Part shown: positions 17,161 through 25,494 of the stretch, in pieces
Position numbering within the stretch: the first letter of the stretch is position 1
How the letters are laid out: each line of letters opens with the position of its first letter
Assembly: GCA_900016865.1 (NCBI GenBank)
Contig: FIZI01000035.1
Location: 1-39,234 of the forward strand
Origin: an uncultured Clostridia bacterium
GTDB lineage: Bacteria; Bacillota; DTU014
Length of the DNA stretch: 39,234 nt
Reading direction: 5' to 3'
The notes under the pieces: model-generated
The model's database searches: none
What the model was told of the DNA's origin: nothing
What the model saw: the letters and a program-made list of their open reading frames with translations, nothing else
Position numbers and translations under genes: made by a program

Positions 17161-18135
17161 ATGCACTCCAAATCCACTGTTTCGAGCTTCGCTGCTACGC
17201 TTTTGGCGGTCGCCGGTTTTCTCCTAGTCATCATGATCCCGGCGGTGTTTGGCGTTGCTTCCGCTTCTGCCAGCCCCGGCCCCCTTTCACCTCTGTCAGT
17301 GCCCGCTCTTTTTGGCCTGCGAGAGGTCGAATTCAGGGATGCCCACATGAGCTTTGGTGCAGTCCATTCACGCCACGACGGTCAGGATCAGCAGCCCGGC
17401 TCGTTGATCAGCGCCCTGATCGTCCCTGAGGCTTCGTTCAGGATAAACCGCACTGAAGTCACCGTAGGTGGAGGCGTCTCTTTGCAGTACAACCAGGATA
17501 CGGGGCAGGTGACTGCAGGCCTTAGCAGCTGCATCTCCCTCACTACGCGGCGAATGGTACAGTTTGCCGTGTTTCGCAAAGAGTCAATCGCTCTGAGCTA
17601 CCAATGGCTCCCCGGGCGAGCCGACAAGAATGACGCTGGCTTTGGCATAGCCGATCACAAAGACGCAGACAAAGCCGGTGCTCTAGGTGTAGCTGCGAGC
17701 GCCGAGATGTCTATAGGCCGTGTTGCGCTGACCACGATGTTGTCATATGCAACTTGCCGCTTTGACCCAGCTCTGGCTACTGCCGCGCATGAATTTCCCG
17801 TTGTTGAGGCCGGTGCAGTTGGACTTTCGGGCACACTCAGGTGGCACCAGTATGACAGCGTGGCAACAGCGGCTCGAGGCAGTGTCCATCTTGATACTGC
17901 TGATGGGACCATCACATACACGGTTTCCGGAGGTGTCTACGGATCGCCTTTGACAGTCTTGGACTATCAGGCAATGGCTGGTGCTGAAATCGGCGTGGAC
18001 GGCATCTCCCCTGTCTTTGATCTCTCCGTAACGTACAAAGACGCTTTTGAGCCCGGTTCACAACTGGCTTTTGAGATTAGGCAGCGAGCAAACGCCTTGT
18101 CAGCTTCGATTCGGACTAAGTGGGTCCTTGATTGA
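17161..18135 (+). CDS. Secreted beta-rich protein, possible beta-barrel
   Basis: A 324-residue protein with a long signal peptide (hydrophobic core at about 10-31, probable cleavage after ASASA). The mature chain is almost wholly made of amphipathic strands separated by short polar turns, such as EVTVGGGVSLQYN, ALGVAASAEMSIG, GLSGTLRWHQYD, ITYTVSGGVYG and ASIRTKWVLD. This pattern resembles outer-membrane beta-barrels, although the last residue is Asp rather than aromatic. GGAGGG before the ATG at 17161 decides the start; the frame opens at 17095. If it is a real barrel, the organism would be a diderm Bacillota. A secreted beta-sandwich is the alternative. Confidence 0.5.
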   Translation: MHSKSTVSSFAATLLAVAGFLLVIMIPAVFGVASASASPGPLSPLSVPALFGLREVEFRDAHMSFGAVHSRHDGQDQQPGSLISALIVPEASFRINRTEVTVGGGVSLQYNQDTGQVTAGLSSCISLTTRRMVQFAVFRKESIALSYQWLPGRADKNDAGFGIADHKDADKAGALGVAASAEMSIGRVALTTMLSYATCRFDPALATAAHEFPVVEAGAVGLSGTLRWHQYDSVATAARGSVHLDTADGTITYTVSGGVYGSPLTVLDYQAMAGAEIGVDGISPVFDLSVTYKDAFEPGSQLAFEIRQRANALSASIRTKWVLD

Positions 18136-18163
18136 AAAACGGCTCAGCCTCCCGGCTGAGCCG
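18135..18163 (-). terminator. Strong intrinsic terminator between convergent genes
   Basis: A perfect 10-bp stem CGGCTCAGCC / GGCTGAGCCG with a four-base loop occupies 18140-18163. On the minus strand it is followed at once by TTTTT, so it ends the GH32 operon, whose stop codon is at 18195. On the plus strand TTTT follows at a distance of seven bases, so it may also stop transcripts of the beta-rich protein gene. Confidence 0.9.
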
Positions 18164-18194
18164 CGTCGTGTTTTGTCACTGCACAGACACGCTG

Positions 18195-19640
18195 CTACAT
18201 GGTTGTAATAGACACATTGTCGAACTTGGCGCTGCCTTCCTCCACAAAGAGGCCTGCTGACCCTGACGTCAGGTCGTACCCTCTAGCAGTCAAAGCTACA
18301 TGGTTGTCTACATGGATCGATACGATGCTTCCAGAGACGACTACCTCCAGCTCGACCGGAACCTGCGCTTTCAACTCGACAGGCCGTTCCTCTATGAAGG
18401 ATTGATCTACGAAGTAGCGGTTGGACCTGTCAAACACAACCCGGTTTCTCCCAGGTTCTAGGCGAACCTGATACCAGTTTTCGAGCCTGTCGCCATCCAT
18501 GCGAAGCATAAAGCCGAGACTGCTCGTTCCAGACTCAAACGTGGCATTAGCTCTGATTATGCACTTGTCGGGCATGTCTGCCAGCTGTATGAAACTAAAC
18601 CTGCCCAAAGAATCACACGCCAGGCTCGTTCCATCAACCGCCCACTCTCCGGTGCTGCAACCGGATACACCGCCCCTTGCCGAGCTTGATACAACTGTCA
18701 GCGGCACAGGCCTGCCAAACGCTGAGCGGATCTCATCAGGCAGCTTGACTCCAAGGGTCCCATCAGGGCGCTGGACGAGCTCGTGGACAAGCAGATTGCC
18801 TCCCCACAGGTACTTCCCTTCGTCCTTCTCGCCCTCCTTTACTGCCGTCCAGCCGACGATGAGCCTGCGGGAGCCGTCGAATACAGTCTTTGCCGCATAG
18901 AACGTCCTTCCCTCAAACAGATCGTCAGGCTGAGGGACTATCCACGGCCCTGAAGGAGTTCTAGCCATTCGGTAGCGCGTCTCCCAATGCCGCGTGTAAG
19001 TAGAAAAGATCAAATACCACCAATCGCCTATCCTAAACATGTCCGGGCACTCATGAGAATCGTACAAGCGGGGTGCGTAAATCGGGCCTTTGCTCGTCCA
19101 GTTCTTGAGATCAGGAGAGGTGAACAAAGGCGTGCATCCCCAACGTTTGTGCAGGATCTCCTTAGTTGCGGAGCAGAGGATCATCCAATATTCGCCCTCT
19201 GCGTCATTCCAAAAAACGTGCGGATCACGCCAGCCGCCGGCGCTGTACAAACTCGTGTCAGGCTCGAGGCGAAAATCAGGGTCCTTCGTCCATGTGATGA
19301 GGTCTTTGCTTGTCGCGAGCATCACTACCTGGGTGAACTTCCCTTGCTTGTCGAAATCCGCGTTGTGCCCTGTGTAGAATATGTAAAACAACCCGTCCTT
19401 CTCTATTACGCACCCGGTGTAGATGTCCCTATCCTGGCTATCTGGCCCACCACTCGGAATAGCTATCCCGTGCTCGACGAAGCTGACAAAATCTCTTGTC
19501 GAGATGTGATACCACGGCGAGCCTTGGATGCAGAAAAGGTGATACTCTCCATCCCAGTAAAAAGGTATGAAGTCTCCGCATCGTCCAGTCTTTGGGCCGT
19601 AAAAGGGATTGAGCTGCCTTTGACCGCTATCTGAGGACAT
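18195..19640 (-). CDS. Glycoside hydrolase family 32 protein
   Basis: An intracellular (no signal peptide) beta-fructosidase-family enzyme of 481 residues. The five-bladed propeller domain carries the three catalytic motifs in altered form. These are a nucleophile Asp in RCGDFIPFYW, where classical members read WMNDPNG; the transition-state stabiliser Asp in GWRDPHVFW; and the acid/base Glu in HECPDMF. A C-terminal beta-sandwich (about residues 330-481) follows, as in GH32. AAGGAGG supports the ATG at 19640. It is the last gene of a catabolic operon with NanE and a ROK kinase, so the natural substrate may be an amino-sugar glycoside or a fructoside; this cannot be resolved here. GH43/GH68 are less likely. 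Confidence 0.8.
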   Translation of the reverse strand: MSSDSGQRQLNPFYGPKTGRCGDFIPFYWDGEYHLFCIQGSPWYHISTRDFVSFVEHGIAIPSGGPDSQDRDIYTGCVIEKDGLFYIFYTGHNADFDKQGKFTQVVMLATSKDLITWTKDPDFRLEPDTSLYSAGGWRDPHVFWNDAEGEYWMILCSATKEILHKRWGCTPLFTSPDLKNWTSKGPIYAPRLYDSHECPDMFRIGDWWYLIFSTYTRHWETRYRMARTPSGPWIVPQPDDLFEGRTFYAAKTVFDGSRRLIVGWTAVKEGEKDEGKYLWGGNLLVHELVQRPDGTLGVKLPDEIRSAFGRPVPLTVVSSSARGGVSGCSTGEWAVDGTSLACDSLGRFSFIQLADMPDKCIIRANATFESGTSSLGFMLRMDGDRLENWYQVRLEPGRNRVVFDRSNRYFVDQSFIEERPVELKAQVPVELEVVVSGSIVSIHVDNHVALTARGYDLTSGSAGLFVEEGSAKFDNVSITTM

Positions 19641-19728
19641 ACAACAACCTCCTTGATTGACTCCCGCTGACCTCGGCCTCTGTTTTTCGTGCCTCTTGAC
19701 CTACGCCTATCGGACTCGATCGTAGGAA

Positions 19729-20454
19729 CTACTCAATAGCAGATGGGATCGCCTCGACAAACCGCTTGGTTATGTGCTGAGGCCTGGTTATCGCACCTCC
19801 TACCACAGCCGCATAGACGCCACACTCAAACGCCCGCTTGAGGTCTTCGGGCGTCCTGATGCGCCCCTCGGCTATAACAGGCACCTGAAGCCTTGAAGAC
19901 AGCTTGCTCATCAGTTCGAAATCCGGCCCCTCGATATTGGGGCTGTACTCCGTGTATCCGGACATTGTCGTAGACACTATGTCAAATCCCAGATCTTCGG
20001 CAATGCAGCCCTCGTCTTCGGTAGACACGTCGGCCATAGCCAAGAGCCCAAGCTCTTCGTGGATGCAATCAAGAAGAGCTTTGAGGCTCTGTCGATTTGG
20101 CCGCTCTCTGCGCGTCGCATCAACCGCGATGATGTCTGCACCGGCAGCTGCTACACTCCTCGCCTCCACGGCAGTCGGAGTGATGTAGACAGGCGAATCC
20201 GGATATTCTACCTTAAACAGGCCTATGATAGGCAAATCGACGGCTTGCCGTATTGCTCTGATGTCCTCCGGGGTATTTGCCCTTATGCCTTTGGCTCCCC
20301 CGATCTGCGCAGCTTTGGCCATGGCTGCCATGATGGACGATCCATGCAGGGGTTCGTCCGGAAGAGCCTGGCACGACACTATCAGTGAACCCCGCAATCG
20401 CTCAAGCACACTCTTTGGATCCGACTGTCGATCAAATGCCTCTGAAATCACCAA
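19729..20454 (-). CDS. nanE: N-acetylmannosamine-6-phosphate 2-epimerase
   Basis: Converts ManNAc-6-P to GlcNAc-6-P, a step in sialic acid or ManNAc catabolism. This is a 241-residue TIM barrel. The family blocks LIVSCQALPDEPL, IGLFKVEYPDSPVYITPT (with the catalytic Lys) and VDATRRERPN are present. So are SGYTEYSP and PVIAEGRIRTPEDLKRAFECGVYAAVVGGAITRP-type ends (only the start and end checked by eye). The start is TTG at 20454 or the adjacent GTG at 20451, both behind GAGGAAG. It follows the ROK kinase in the operon. There is no NanA lyase in the window, so the input could be free ManNAc rather than sialic acid. Confidence 0.9.
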   Translation of the reverse strand: MVISEAFDRQSDPKSVLERLRGSLIVSCQALPDEPLHGSSIMAAMAKAAQIGGAKGIRANTPEDIRAIRQAVDLPIIGLFKVEYPDSPVYITPTAVEARSVAAAGADIIAVDATRRERPNRQSLKALLDCIHEELGLLAMADVSTEDEGCIAEDLGFDIVSTTMSGYTEYSPNIEGPDFELMSKLSSRLQVPVIAEGRIRTPEDLKRAFECGVYAAVVGGAITRPQHITKRFVEAIPSAIE

Positions 20455-20513
20455 GTCTTCACTTCCTCATCGTTTGCTAACGAAGTCTCCCGGCAGCCTG
20501 TTGTCCGGGTAGC

Positions 20514-21518
20514 CTAATCGCTTGATGCAGCGCAGCCGTTTCGCCACACCAATGCAGCCGCGCCAACAACCACCGAATACTCCCCTAGCTTGGCCGGGAC
20601 TATCTGAACCGCATCCCTGAGCGGCAAGAGAGCTCTCTCTCGAAATCCCTTTCTTACAGCAGAAAACAGTATCTCTCCGGCCTGCGATATCCCACCGCCA
20701 AGTACCACCATCTGTGGAGCGAGTGCATTCGCCAAACTCGCAACACCAAATCCGAGATGCCGCCCAACCTCGTCTGCCAGTTCTATGGCTTCTTGGTCAC
20801 CGTCTCTTGCAGCATCAAAGAGGCCCTTGACAGCACCGCCTGTTGCATTGTAGATAGCTTTCCAAGATCCGCCGCGCATCAGAGCCAAAGCCTTGATCCT
20901 TTTTTCAACAGCCCACGTCGAGACATAGCTTTCAAGGCAACCGCGACTGCCGCAGTTGCACTCCGGGCCGTCGAAGTTGATACTCATATGGCCCAGCTCA
21001 CCTCCGCAACCGCGGATTCCGTGAACGAGGCTGCCATTTGCTATTATTCCGCCGCCGACCCCTGTCCCTAGTGTCAGGCACACGAGGTTGTTGCAGCCTT
21101 TTGCCGCCCCAACCCACGCCTCGCCGAGTGCAGCAGCGTTTGCGTCGTTGTCCACGTAGGTTTCCAGACCGGTCGCATCTGCAACTATATCTCTCAGGCG
21201 CAACCCGCTAAACCCAGGCAAATTGTCGGTAGCTGAAACAACGACGCCCGACTCGGGGTCAATCTGCCCGGCACTACCTATCCCGACGCCTCTAACTATC
21301 GCACCCAACCTGCTCGCCTCACTGGAGCACTCTATGGCCAAGGACACCAAATCTGCGACAACAGCCTGCGCGCCTCTATGCGCCTGTGTCCGGGTCTTCT
21401 TGCAGCACACCATTCTGCCACTGGCATCAACGAGAGCAGCGGCTATATTTGTCCCGCCCAAATCCAAGGCTATGCAGAGCTCTTGGCTGCCGCATCCAGC
21501 ACTGTTCTTATCGGGCAT
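20514..21518 (-). CDS. ROK family sugar kinase (possible ManNAc kinase)
   Basis: A 334-residue ROK protein that phosphorylates a hexose or N-acetylhexosamine with ATP. It has the N-terminal phosphate loop LDLGGTNIAAALVD, catalytic region DNDANAAALGE and LTLGTGVGGGI. The ROK signature has the zinc site ELGHMSI...CNCGSRGCLE. There is no N-terminal helix-turn-helix, so it is an enzyme and not a ROK repressor. AGAGGGGTGAG before the ATG at 21518 sets the start. With NanE 60 bp downstream the most likely substrate is ManNAc (NanK role), although glucose or fructose are possible given the GH32 gene. Confidence 0.85.
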   Translation of the reverse strand: MPDKNSAGCGSQELCIALDLGGTNIAAALVDASGRMVCCKKTRTQAHRGAQAVVADLVSLAIECSSEASRLGAIVRGVGIGSAGQIDPESGVVVSATDNLPGFSGLRLRDIVADATGLETYVDNDANAAALGEAWVGAAKGCNNLVCLTLGTGVGGGIIANGSLVHGIRGCGGELGHMSINFDGPECNCGSRGCLESYVSTWAVEKRIKALALMRGGSWKAIYNATGGAVKGLFDAARDGDQEAIELADEVGRHLGFGVASLANALAPQMVVLGGGISQAGEILFSAVRKGFRERALLPLRDAVQIVPAKLGEYSVVVGAAALVWRNGCAASSD

Positions 21519-21611
21519 GGGCTCACCCCTCTTCACGCTTTTGAAATCGGCTGCAAAATCTCCAGATTGAAGCTGCAGCGCTGCCTTGTCCGATGCCCCG
21601 GCGGCTTGGGG

Positions 21612-22559
21612 TCACTCCTTGGATAGGAGTATATCTTCGAACACAGAGACATCTTTGCCGAAATACTCGCAGTATCTGCGGAACAGATTGCGAGCCGAAG
21701 GATACATCGACTGAGGGCTCAAAAAATGCGAGAATTCAAACGTAATGGACTTCGAGACGTATGGCGCCGACCCGAGCATACGGTCTCTCAAGACACGGAA
21801 ATCAACGGGCGAGAACCGGGGCATCATGTCTCTAGCGAATGTCTCAATGTTTGCCCACAGCTCGACGCCGTGCTTGTCGCACACCTCGCGCATAGCTGCG
21901 AAGTAATCGCCCTGTTCGCCTAGAGGGACCGTAGCATCCTGAAAAGCGCAGATATCTATTCCGGGCGTAGAGCTGAATACGCGGTCCCACTCCTTGGCTT
22001 GGTCTTCGGGGTTGAGCCATCCTTCGGGGGCGAGGACTTTGCCCATGAAGTACGGGCTGATCAGCGTAGCCTTGTCTGGAGTGATGCTCTTGACATGTGC
22101 GGCTAGGTGTTGAAGAAGTGCAACATAGCCCTCATCGTACATGCCGACCTCGTGAGAGAGATACCACCCAACGAAACAGGAGTACGATGAATAGCGCTCA
22201 AGAACCTCGTCAATGAATGCGCGGTTGATGTCAAACTCCCGTTTCCAAGCGCCGTCACGCCAGCAATCCGCTGAAAGGGTACTTACATAAGTCCCAAAAA
22301 AGAGCTTCATCCCTCGCTCCTGTGCACCCTCAAAGAACACCCGGGCAAGGTCGTCTTCATGAGTCAGATCCAGGGCACGCGAAGGAAATGTGACACGCCT
22401 GCCTAGGCCTCCTCTGATAATGATCACAGTGTCGATGCCAAAGAGCTTCATGATATCCAGTTCTCTGCGCCAGTCATCGTGACTCCAGTTGGCAGACGGG
22501 ATATCTGCGGTGATCTCATCGATGAACGTTCCGGTTATTCCAGGCATGGTTGGCTTCAT
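21612..22559 (-). CDS. DUF4434-type TIM-barrel protein
   Basis: A 315-residue cytoplasmic protein. It opens with GITGTFIDEIT, followed by WRRELDIMKLFGIDTVIIIRGG and later FVGWYLSHEVGM and ANIETF. These give the alternating beta/alpha pattern of the DUF4434 family, a glycosidase-like TIM barrel often found in polysaccharide-utilisation loci. Glu residues in SHEVGM and NIETF are candidate acid/base and nucleophile positions, but the reaction is unknown. GGAGAG lies 7 bases before the ATG. It sits between the URO-D-like gene and the ROK kinase, with a 284-bp gap upstream. Confidence 0.65.
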   Translation of the reverse strand: MKPTMPGITGTFIDEITADIPSANWSHDDWRRELDIMKLFGIDTVIIIRGGLGRRVTFPSRALDLTHEDDLARVFFEGAQERGMKLFFGTYVSTLSADCWRDGAWKREFDINRAFIDEVLERYSSYSCFVGWYLSHEVGMYDEGYVALLQHLAAHVKSITPDKATLISPYFMGKVLAPEGWLNPEDQAKEWDRVFSSTPGIDICAFQDATVPLGEQGDYFAAMREVCDKHGVELWANIETFARDMMPRFSPVDFRVLRDRMLGSAPYVSKSITFEFSHFLSPQSMYPSARNLFRRYCEYFGKDVSVFEDILLSKE

Positions 22560-22843
22560 GATTCATCTCTCCTGTCATGAGCAGTGATATAGCGGGCAGT
22601 CAGACAAGCTTGGTTGCGAGCCTGCCACCGATTGCAAAGCCGTGCGGTAGTATACGAACCGTTCACCTGCAGTATTCCCTGTGAATGCCGGAGTTTCCTC
22701 CACAAGTCTGAACTCTTTCCGTTACTTGCGAAAGCCTTTCAGAACCGGCAATTGTCACCACTGCGCTTTATGGGCCTGCTCGGGTCGTTTGTTCGACCTA
22801 CTCCTGCTACAGTCTCTCAATGGCCGCACCCTTGTCCTCCAGG

Positions 22844-23911
22844 CTAGTAGCGGCCGTACTCCTTGGCAGTCTCGTAGAGACAAACCACATTCTCCACAGG
22901 CGAATTGTCCTGGAGGCAATGCGTAGGTGCTAGGCAATAGCCGCCATTAGGCTTCATTATGTCCAAGATCTCCATGACCTCTTTTTTCACGTCTTCTACT
23001 GTGCCGTAGGCCACCGCGCCTGCTGTAGAGATGCAACCGTGGAACGCCAGCTTGTCTCCATAGTGTTCTTTGAGGTATGCAGGGCTCATATCCTTTGCCT
23101 CAGGTTGTAGAGTATCGATCACCTGTATTCCCATATCTATGAAGTCATCATATGCCCAGCTGCTTGAGCCACACGAGTGTATCATGACAGGTATGTCAAA
23201 CGACTTGGCGAGATCAACGAACTTCTGGTGCCTAGGCCTGATATGCTTCCTAAACAGTTCTAGGCTGATCAACGGGCCGTTCTGCATTCCCAGGTCCTCT
23301 CCGATCCAGAGTAGGTCAATGCCTCCCTTGGCTGCCTCGAGCGTGCGCCTGGTGACCTCCAGCATTATGTCAAGACGGCGGTCTATATAAAGCAAGCCGG
23401 CAGGCTCGTCAAGTATCAAATCAACCAAGACCTGCTCAGTCCCACGTATCATGCCTGTTGAGTTGATGATGTCGGCAAGGCCCGGGTTGCCCGCCACAAC
23501 TGCATACTGACTATACCTCTTGCAAGCTTCCTCTACGCCACTGTAATCAAAATCGGCAGGTGAGGGCATCGGCCACTCAGCGACCTCCTCCACAGTTGCA
23601 GTGCGGAGCGGGAAGTCACAGTAGTCCCAGTAGCCTCCGCTTTGGTGTTCGACCCAGCGAGTGCGAATGCCCCAAAGCGGATCCACATTTCTTCCCGGCA
23701 CTTCTGGGTGCAGCCTGGGTCCGACATACCGTGGCCCAACTGACCTGAAATCAACTCCGAGAGCGTCAAGAAATGCATCCACTTCGTCTGTGCCAAAGCC
23801 GTAGTGTTTCATTAGCCGTGCGTTGATGCCGGGGTTTGCGATGTAGTTGATGGGGACTCTGTCCGGCTCTTGATGCGAGATAGCTGCAAGTACTCTCTCT
23901 TTAGATGTCAC
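22844..23911 (-). CDS. Uroporphyrinogen decarboxylase-family protein (MtaA/CmuA-like)
   Basis: A 355-residue TIM barrel of the URO-D superfamily. The N-terminus MTSKERVLAAISHQEPDRVP is typical of the branch containing corrinoid methyltransferases MtaA/CmuA rather than HemE. An H-x-C pair in IHSCG and a Cys about 79 residues later (GGYC, with a second in PTHC) match the zinc site of that branch. The start is GTG, with GGGGGAG five bases upstream. It is the first gene of the sugar operon, behind a structured leader. Such proteins are frequent in carbohydrate loci of anaerobes with unknown function. Demethylation of a methylated sugar is speculative, as no corrinoid protein is adjacent. Confidence 0.75.
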   Translation of the reverse strand: MTSKERVLAAISHQEPDRVPINYIANPGINARLMKHYGFGTDEVDAFLDALGVDFRSVGPRYVGPRLHPEVPGRNVDPLWGIRTRWVEHQSGGYWDYCDFPLRTATVEEVAEWPMPSPADFDYSGVEEACKRYSQYAVVAGNPGLADIINSTGMIRGTEQVLVDLILDEPAGLLYIDRRLDIMLEVTRRTLEAAKGGIDLLWIGEDLGMQNGPLISLELFRKHIRPRHQKFVDLAKSFDIPVMIHSCGSSSWAYDDFIDMGIQVIDTLQPEAKDMSPAYLKEHYGDKLAFHGCISTAGAVAYGTVEDVKKEVMEILDIMKPNGGYCLAPTHCLQDNSPVENVVCLYETAKEYGRY

Positions 23912-24147
23912 GTGTTCTCCCCCTATCTTGAGTGTCTGTCCATTTTGGGCATCTCTGTGTCTCGGGCATTGGCCTGCATTAGTGTCTTTCGACTGTTTAG
24001 AGAGGTCTCCCTGCTATCTGAGATGCGAATCGCCGATCTCTGCTTTATCAGCTCAAGGATCTGCAACAAGGGCCGTAGGCAAAACGCGGAAAAGGGCGGG
24101 CGAGACCCTGGGGAGGCCAACTGAAGGGCGCACACATCAAAGCGTAC
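23912..24147. other. Gap between leader terminator and URO-D-like gene
   Basis: About 235 bases with no convincing gene on either strand. Read-through transcripts from the 24311 promoter would cross this stretch as a 5' untranslated region. No second promoter with a good -35/-10 pair was seen. Confidence 0.35.
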
Positions 24148-24177
24148 AAAGGAAAAGCTCAGTCAAGAGACTGAGCT
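24148..24177 (-). terminator. Intrinsic terminator in the operon leader
   Basis: On the minus strand AGCTCAGTC-TCTT-GACTGAGCT forms a perfect 9-bp stem, followed by TTTTCCTTT. It lies 237 bases before the URO-D-like start and 367 bases after the activase stop. It could end the activase operon, act as a leader attenuator, or both. Confidence 0.75.
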
Positions 24178-24304
24178 GGATAGGGTGGGAATCTATGTAA
24201 ACACGCCTGCAGGCGTGGGAAAGCCGTCAGTCGTGTTGTACAATCCTGCTGATTCCGGTGGCGGGACGTGATGTGACCCACTGATGCAGATTCTGTCCCG
24301 ACCC
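24148..24304 (-). promoter_or_regulatory. Candidate structured leader RNA (riboswitch or attenuator)
   Basis: Read on the minus strand, the region between a TATAAT box and an intrinsic terminator contains several complementary segments. CGGGAC (24295-24300) can pair with GTCCCG (24262-24267). AATCTGC (24286-24292) lies inside that loop and can pair, with one bulge, with GCAGGATT downstream (24242-24249), giving a possible pseudoknot. CACGCC-TGCA-GGCGTG (24202-24217) forms a hairpin. GACTGACGGCT (24222-24232) can pair with the 5' half of the terminator stem, making a candidate antiterminator. No known riboswitch class was recognised. It would control the URO-D/DUF4434/ROK/NanE/GH32 operon. Confidence 0.45.
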
Positions 24305-24310
24305 AATTTG

Positions 24311-24339
24311 ATTATACCCGCGCGAATGAGGAATACAAA
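24311..24339 (-). promoter_or_regulatory. Probable promoter of the leader and sugar operon
   Basis: A perfect TATAAT on the minus strand (24311-24316) has a poor -35 (TTTGTA at 24334-24339, 17-base spacer). Transcription would start near 24304 and run into the structured leader. Confidence 0.45.
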
Positions 24340-24543
24340 CGCCATCCTTGGCGATTTAGAGCGAATATATGATTTTGCGAGAATTTATCGCCGTATTTCT
24401 CTTCGCTGCTCAATTGTATTCGCAAATACTTCCGTAAGTGTTACGAATGGCTTAAAGTGACTCGGCGACACGTTCATGGATGCAAGGCCGCGGATCACCG
24501 CTCGCCCATTCTCTTCATCGGCAGTCGCCTGACCGGCGATTGG
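24340..24543. other. Intergenic region upstream of the leader promoter
   Basis: About 200 AT-richer bases lie between the activase stop codon and the leader promoter. The repeated string GCGAATA/GCGAGAA/GCAAATA and TTACGAATGG are visible, but no gene, strong palindrome or terminator was found. It may hold an operator for the sugar operon. Confidence 0.3.
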
Positions 24544-25494
24544 CTACTGCCACCTCCCGCACCGGTCGCCCCACCGTGCCAGCACAGTTAAGTCCTGTTT
24601 GATCTCAACAACCTCACACCTGTTTGCGCATCCGGTGCATTCAAAACTGCTGGCGTTGTACTCGATGTCGCTGACCTCAAATCCCCTGAACTGAGTCTCA
24701 GCCTTTGTCTGCTCGATCTGCTCCTGTGCAAGTAATGCAGCGCCGACTGCGCCCATGACACCGAAATACGGGGGCACGACGATCTCCGTCTCGAGGGCTT
24801 CCTCAAACGCGGCTTTGATTCCCTTGTTGGCTGCAACACCGCCCTGGAACACTACTGGCGGTTGGATGTCCTTGCCTTTGCCGACGTTGTTCAGGTAGTT
24901 GCGCACCAAAGCCTGGCACAGGCCGGCTATGATGTCAGGCACAGAATGCCCCATTTGCTGCTTATGGACCATGTCTGACTCCGCAAATACTGAGCATCTG
25001 CCTGCTATACGGACTGGAGTGGTAGCTTGCGCAGCCAGATCTCCAAAATCTTCGATAGCTATGCCAAGCCTGGCTGCCTGGTGGTCCAAAAAGCTGCCGG
25101 TTCCTGCAGCACACACGGAGTTCATCGCAAAGTCGACTACGACTCCGTCGCGGATTATGATGATCTTGGAGTCCTGTCCCCCGATCTCAAGCACAGTGCG
25201 CACATCCGGCACAACCTTCATGGCTGCGACAGCATGCGCTGTAATCTCGTTCTTTATGACATCCGCTCCTACTATCACTCCGGCCAGCTTCCGTGCAGAT
25301 CCAGTAGTTGCTGCACCCATGATCCTTATGTCTTTTGGAAGCCGCTCCTTGAGCTGTCCGATGCCTGATTGTATCGCCTTGATCGGCTGCCCTTGAGTCC
25401 TTATATAGAGGCTTTCAATCAGTTCTCCGTCTTCTGTCAACACGGCCAGATTTGTGCTGACCGACCCAACGTCAATCCCCAGGTATCCCCTCAT
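24544..25494 (-). CDS. Acyl-CoA dehydratase activase (BadF/BcrA/HgdC family)
   Basis: An ASKHA-fold ATPase that, in characterised relatives, uses ATP and a [4Fe-4S] cluster shared between two subunits to inject one low-potential electron into a partner enzyme. The motifs are YLGIDVGSVSTNLAV, GAATTGSAR and VLEIGGQDSK. The two cluster Cys are present in NSVCAAGTGSFLD and GRCSVFAESDM, and the adenine loop is FQGGVAANKG. An extra C-terminal piece carries CTGCANRC and a final DRC, which may hold another metal site. The ATG overlaps the preceding gene's stop (ATGA), so it is coupled to the two HgdA/B-like genes. The reduced substrate is unknown. Confidence 0.88.
   Translation of the reverse strand: MRGYLGIDVGSVSTNLAVLTEDGELIESLYIRTQGQPIKAIQSGIGQLKERLPKDIRIMGAATTGSARKLAGVIVGADVIKNEITAHAVAAMKVVPDVRTVLEIGGQDSKIIIIRDGVVVDFAMNSVCAAGTGSFLDHQAARLGIAIEDFGDLAAQATTPVRIAGRCSVFAESDMVHKQQMGHSVPDIIAGLCQALVRNYLNNVGKGKDIQPPVVFQGGVAANKGIKAAFEEALETEIVVPPYFGVMGAVGAALLAQEQIEQTKAETQFRGFEVSDIEYNASSFECTGCANRCEVVEIKQDLTVLARWGDRCGRWQ

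Noticed and set aside
24178-24304. Right end of an IS200/IS605 element or TnpB guide RNA
   Set aside because: A GC-rich palindrome is present, but no transposase remnant, left end or second copy exists in the window. It cannot be excluded without a database search.
24178-24304. Cobalamin riboswitch
   Set aside because: The string GTCCCGCCAC recalls part of the B12 element, but the other conserved boxes and order do not match.
24178-24350. Small minus-strand open frames in the leader, one starting at an ATG near 24348 and ending TPAGVFT
   Set aside because: No ribosome binding site, the frame covers the -10 box, and the overlap with the complementary RNA segments is better explained by a structured leader.
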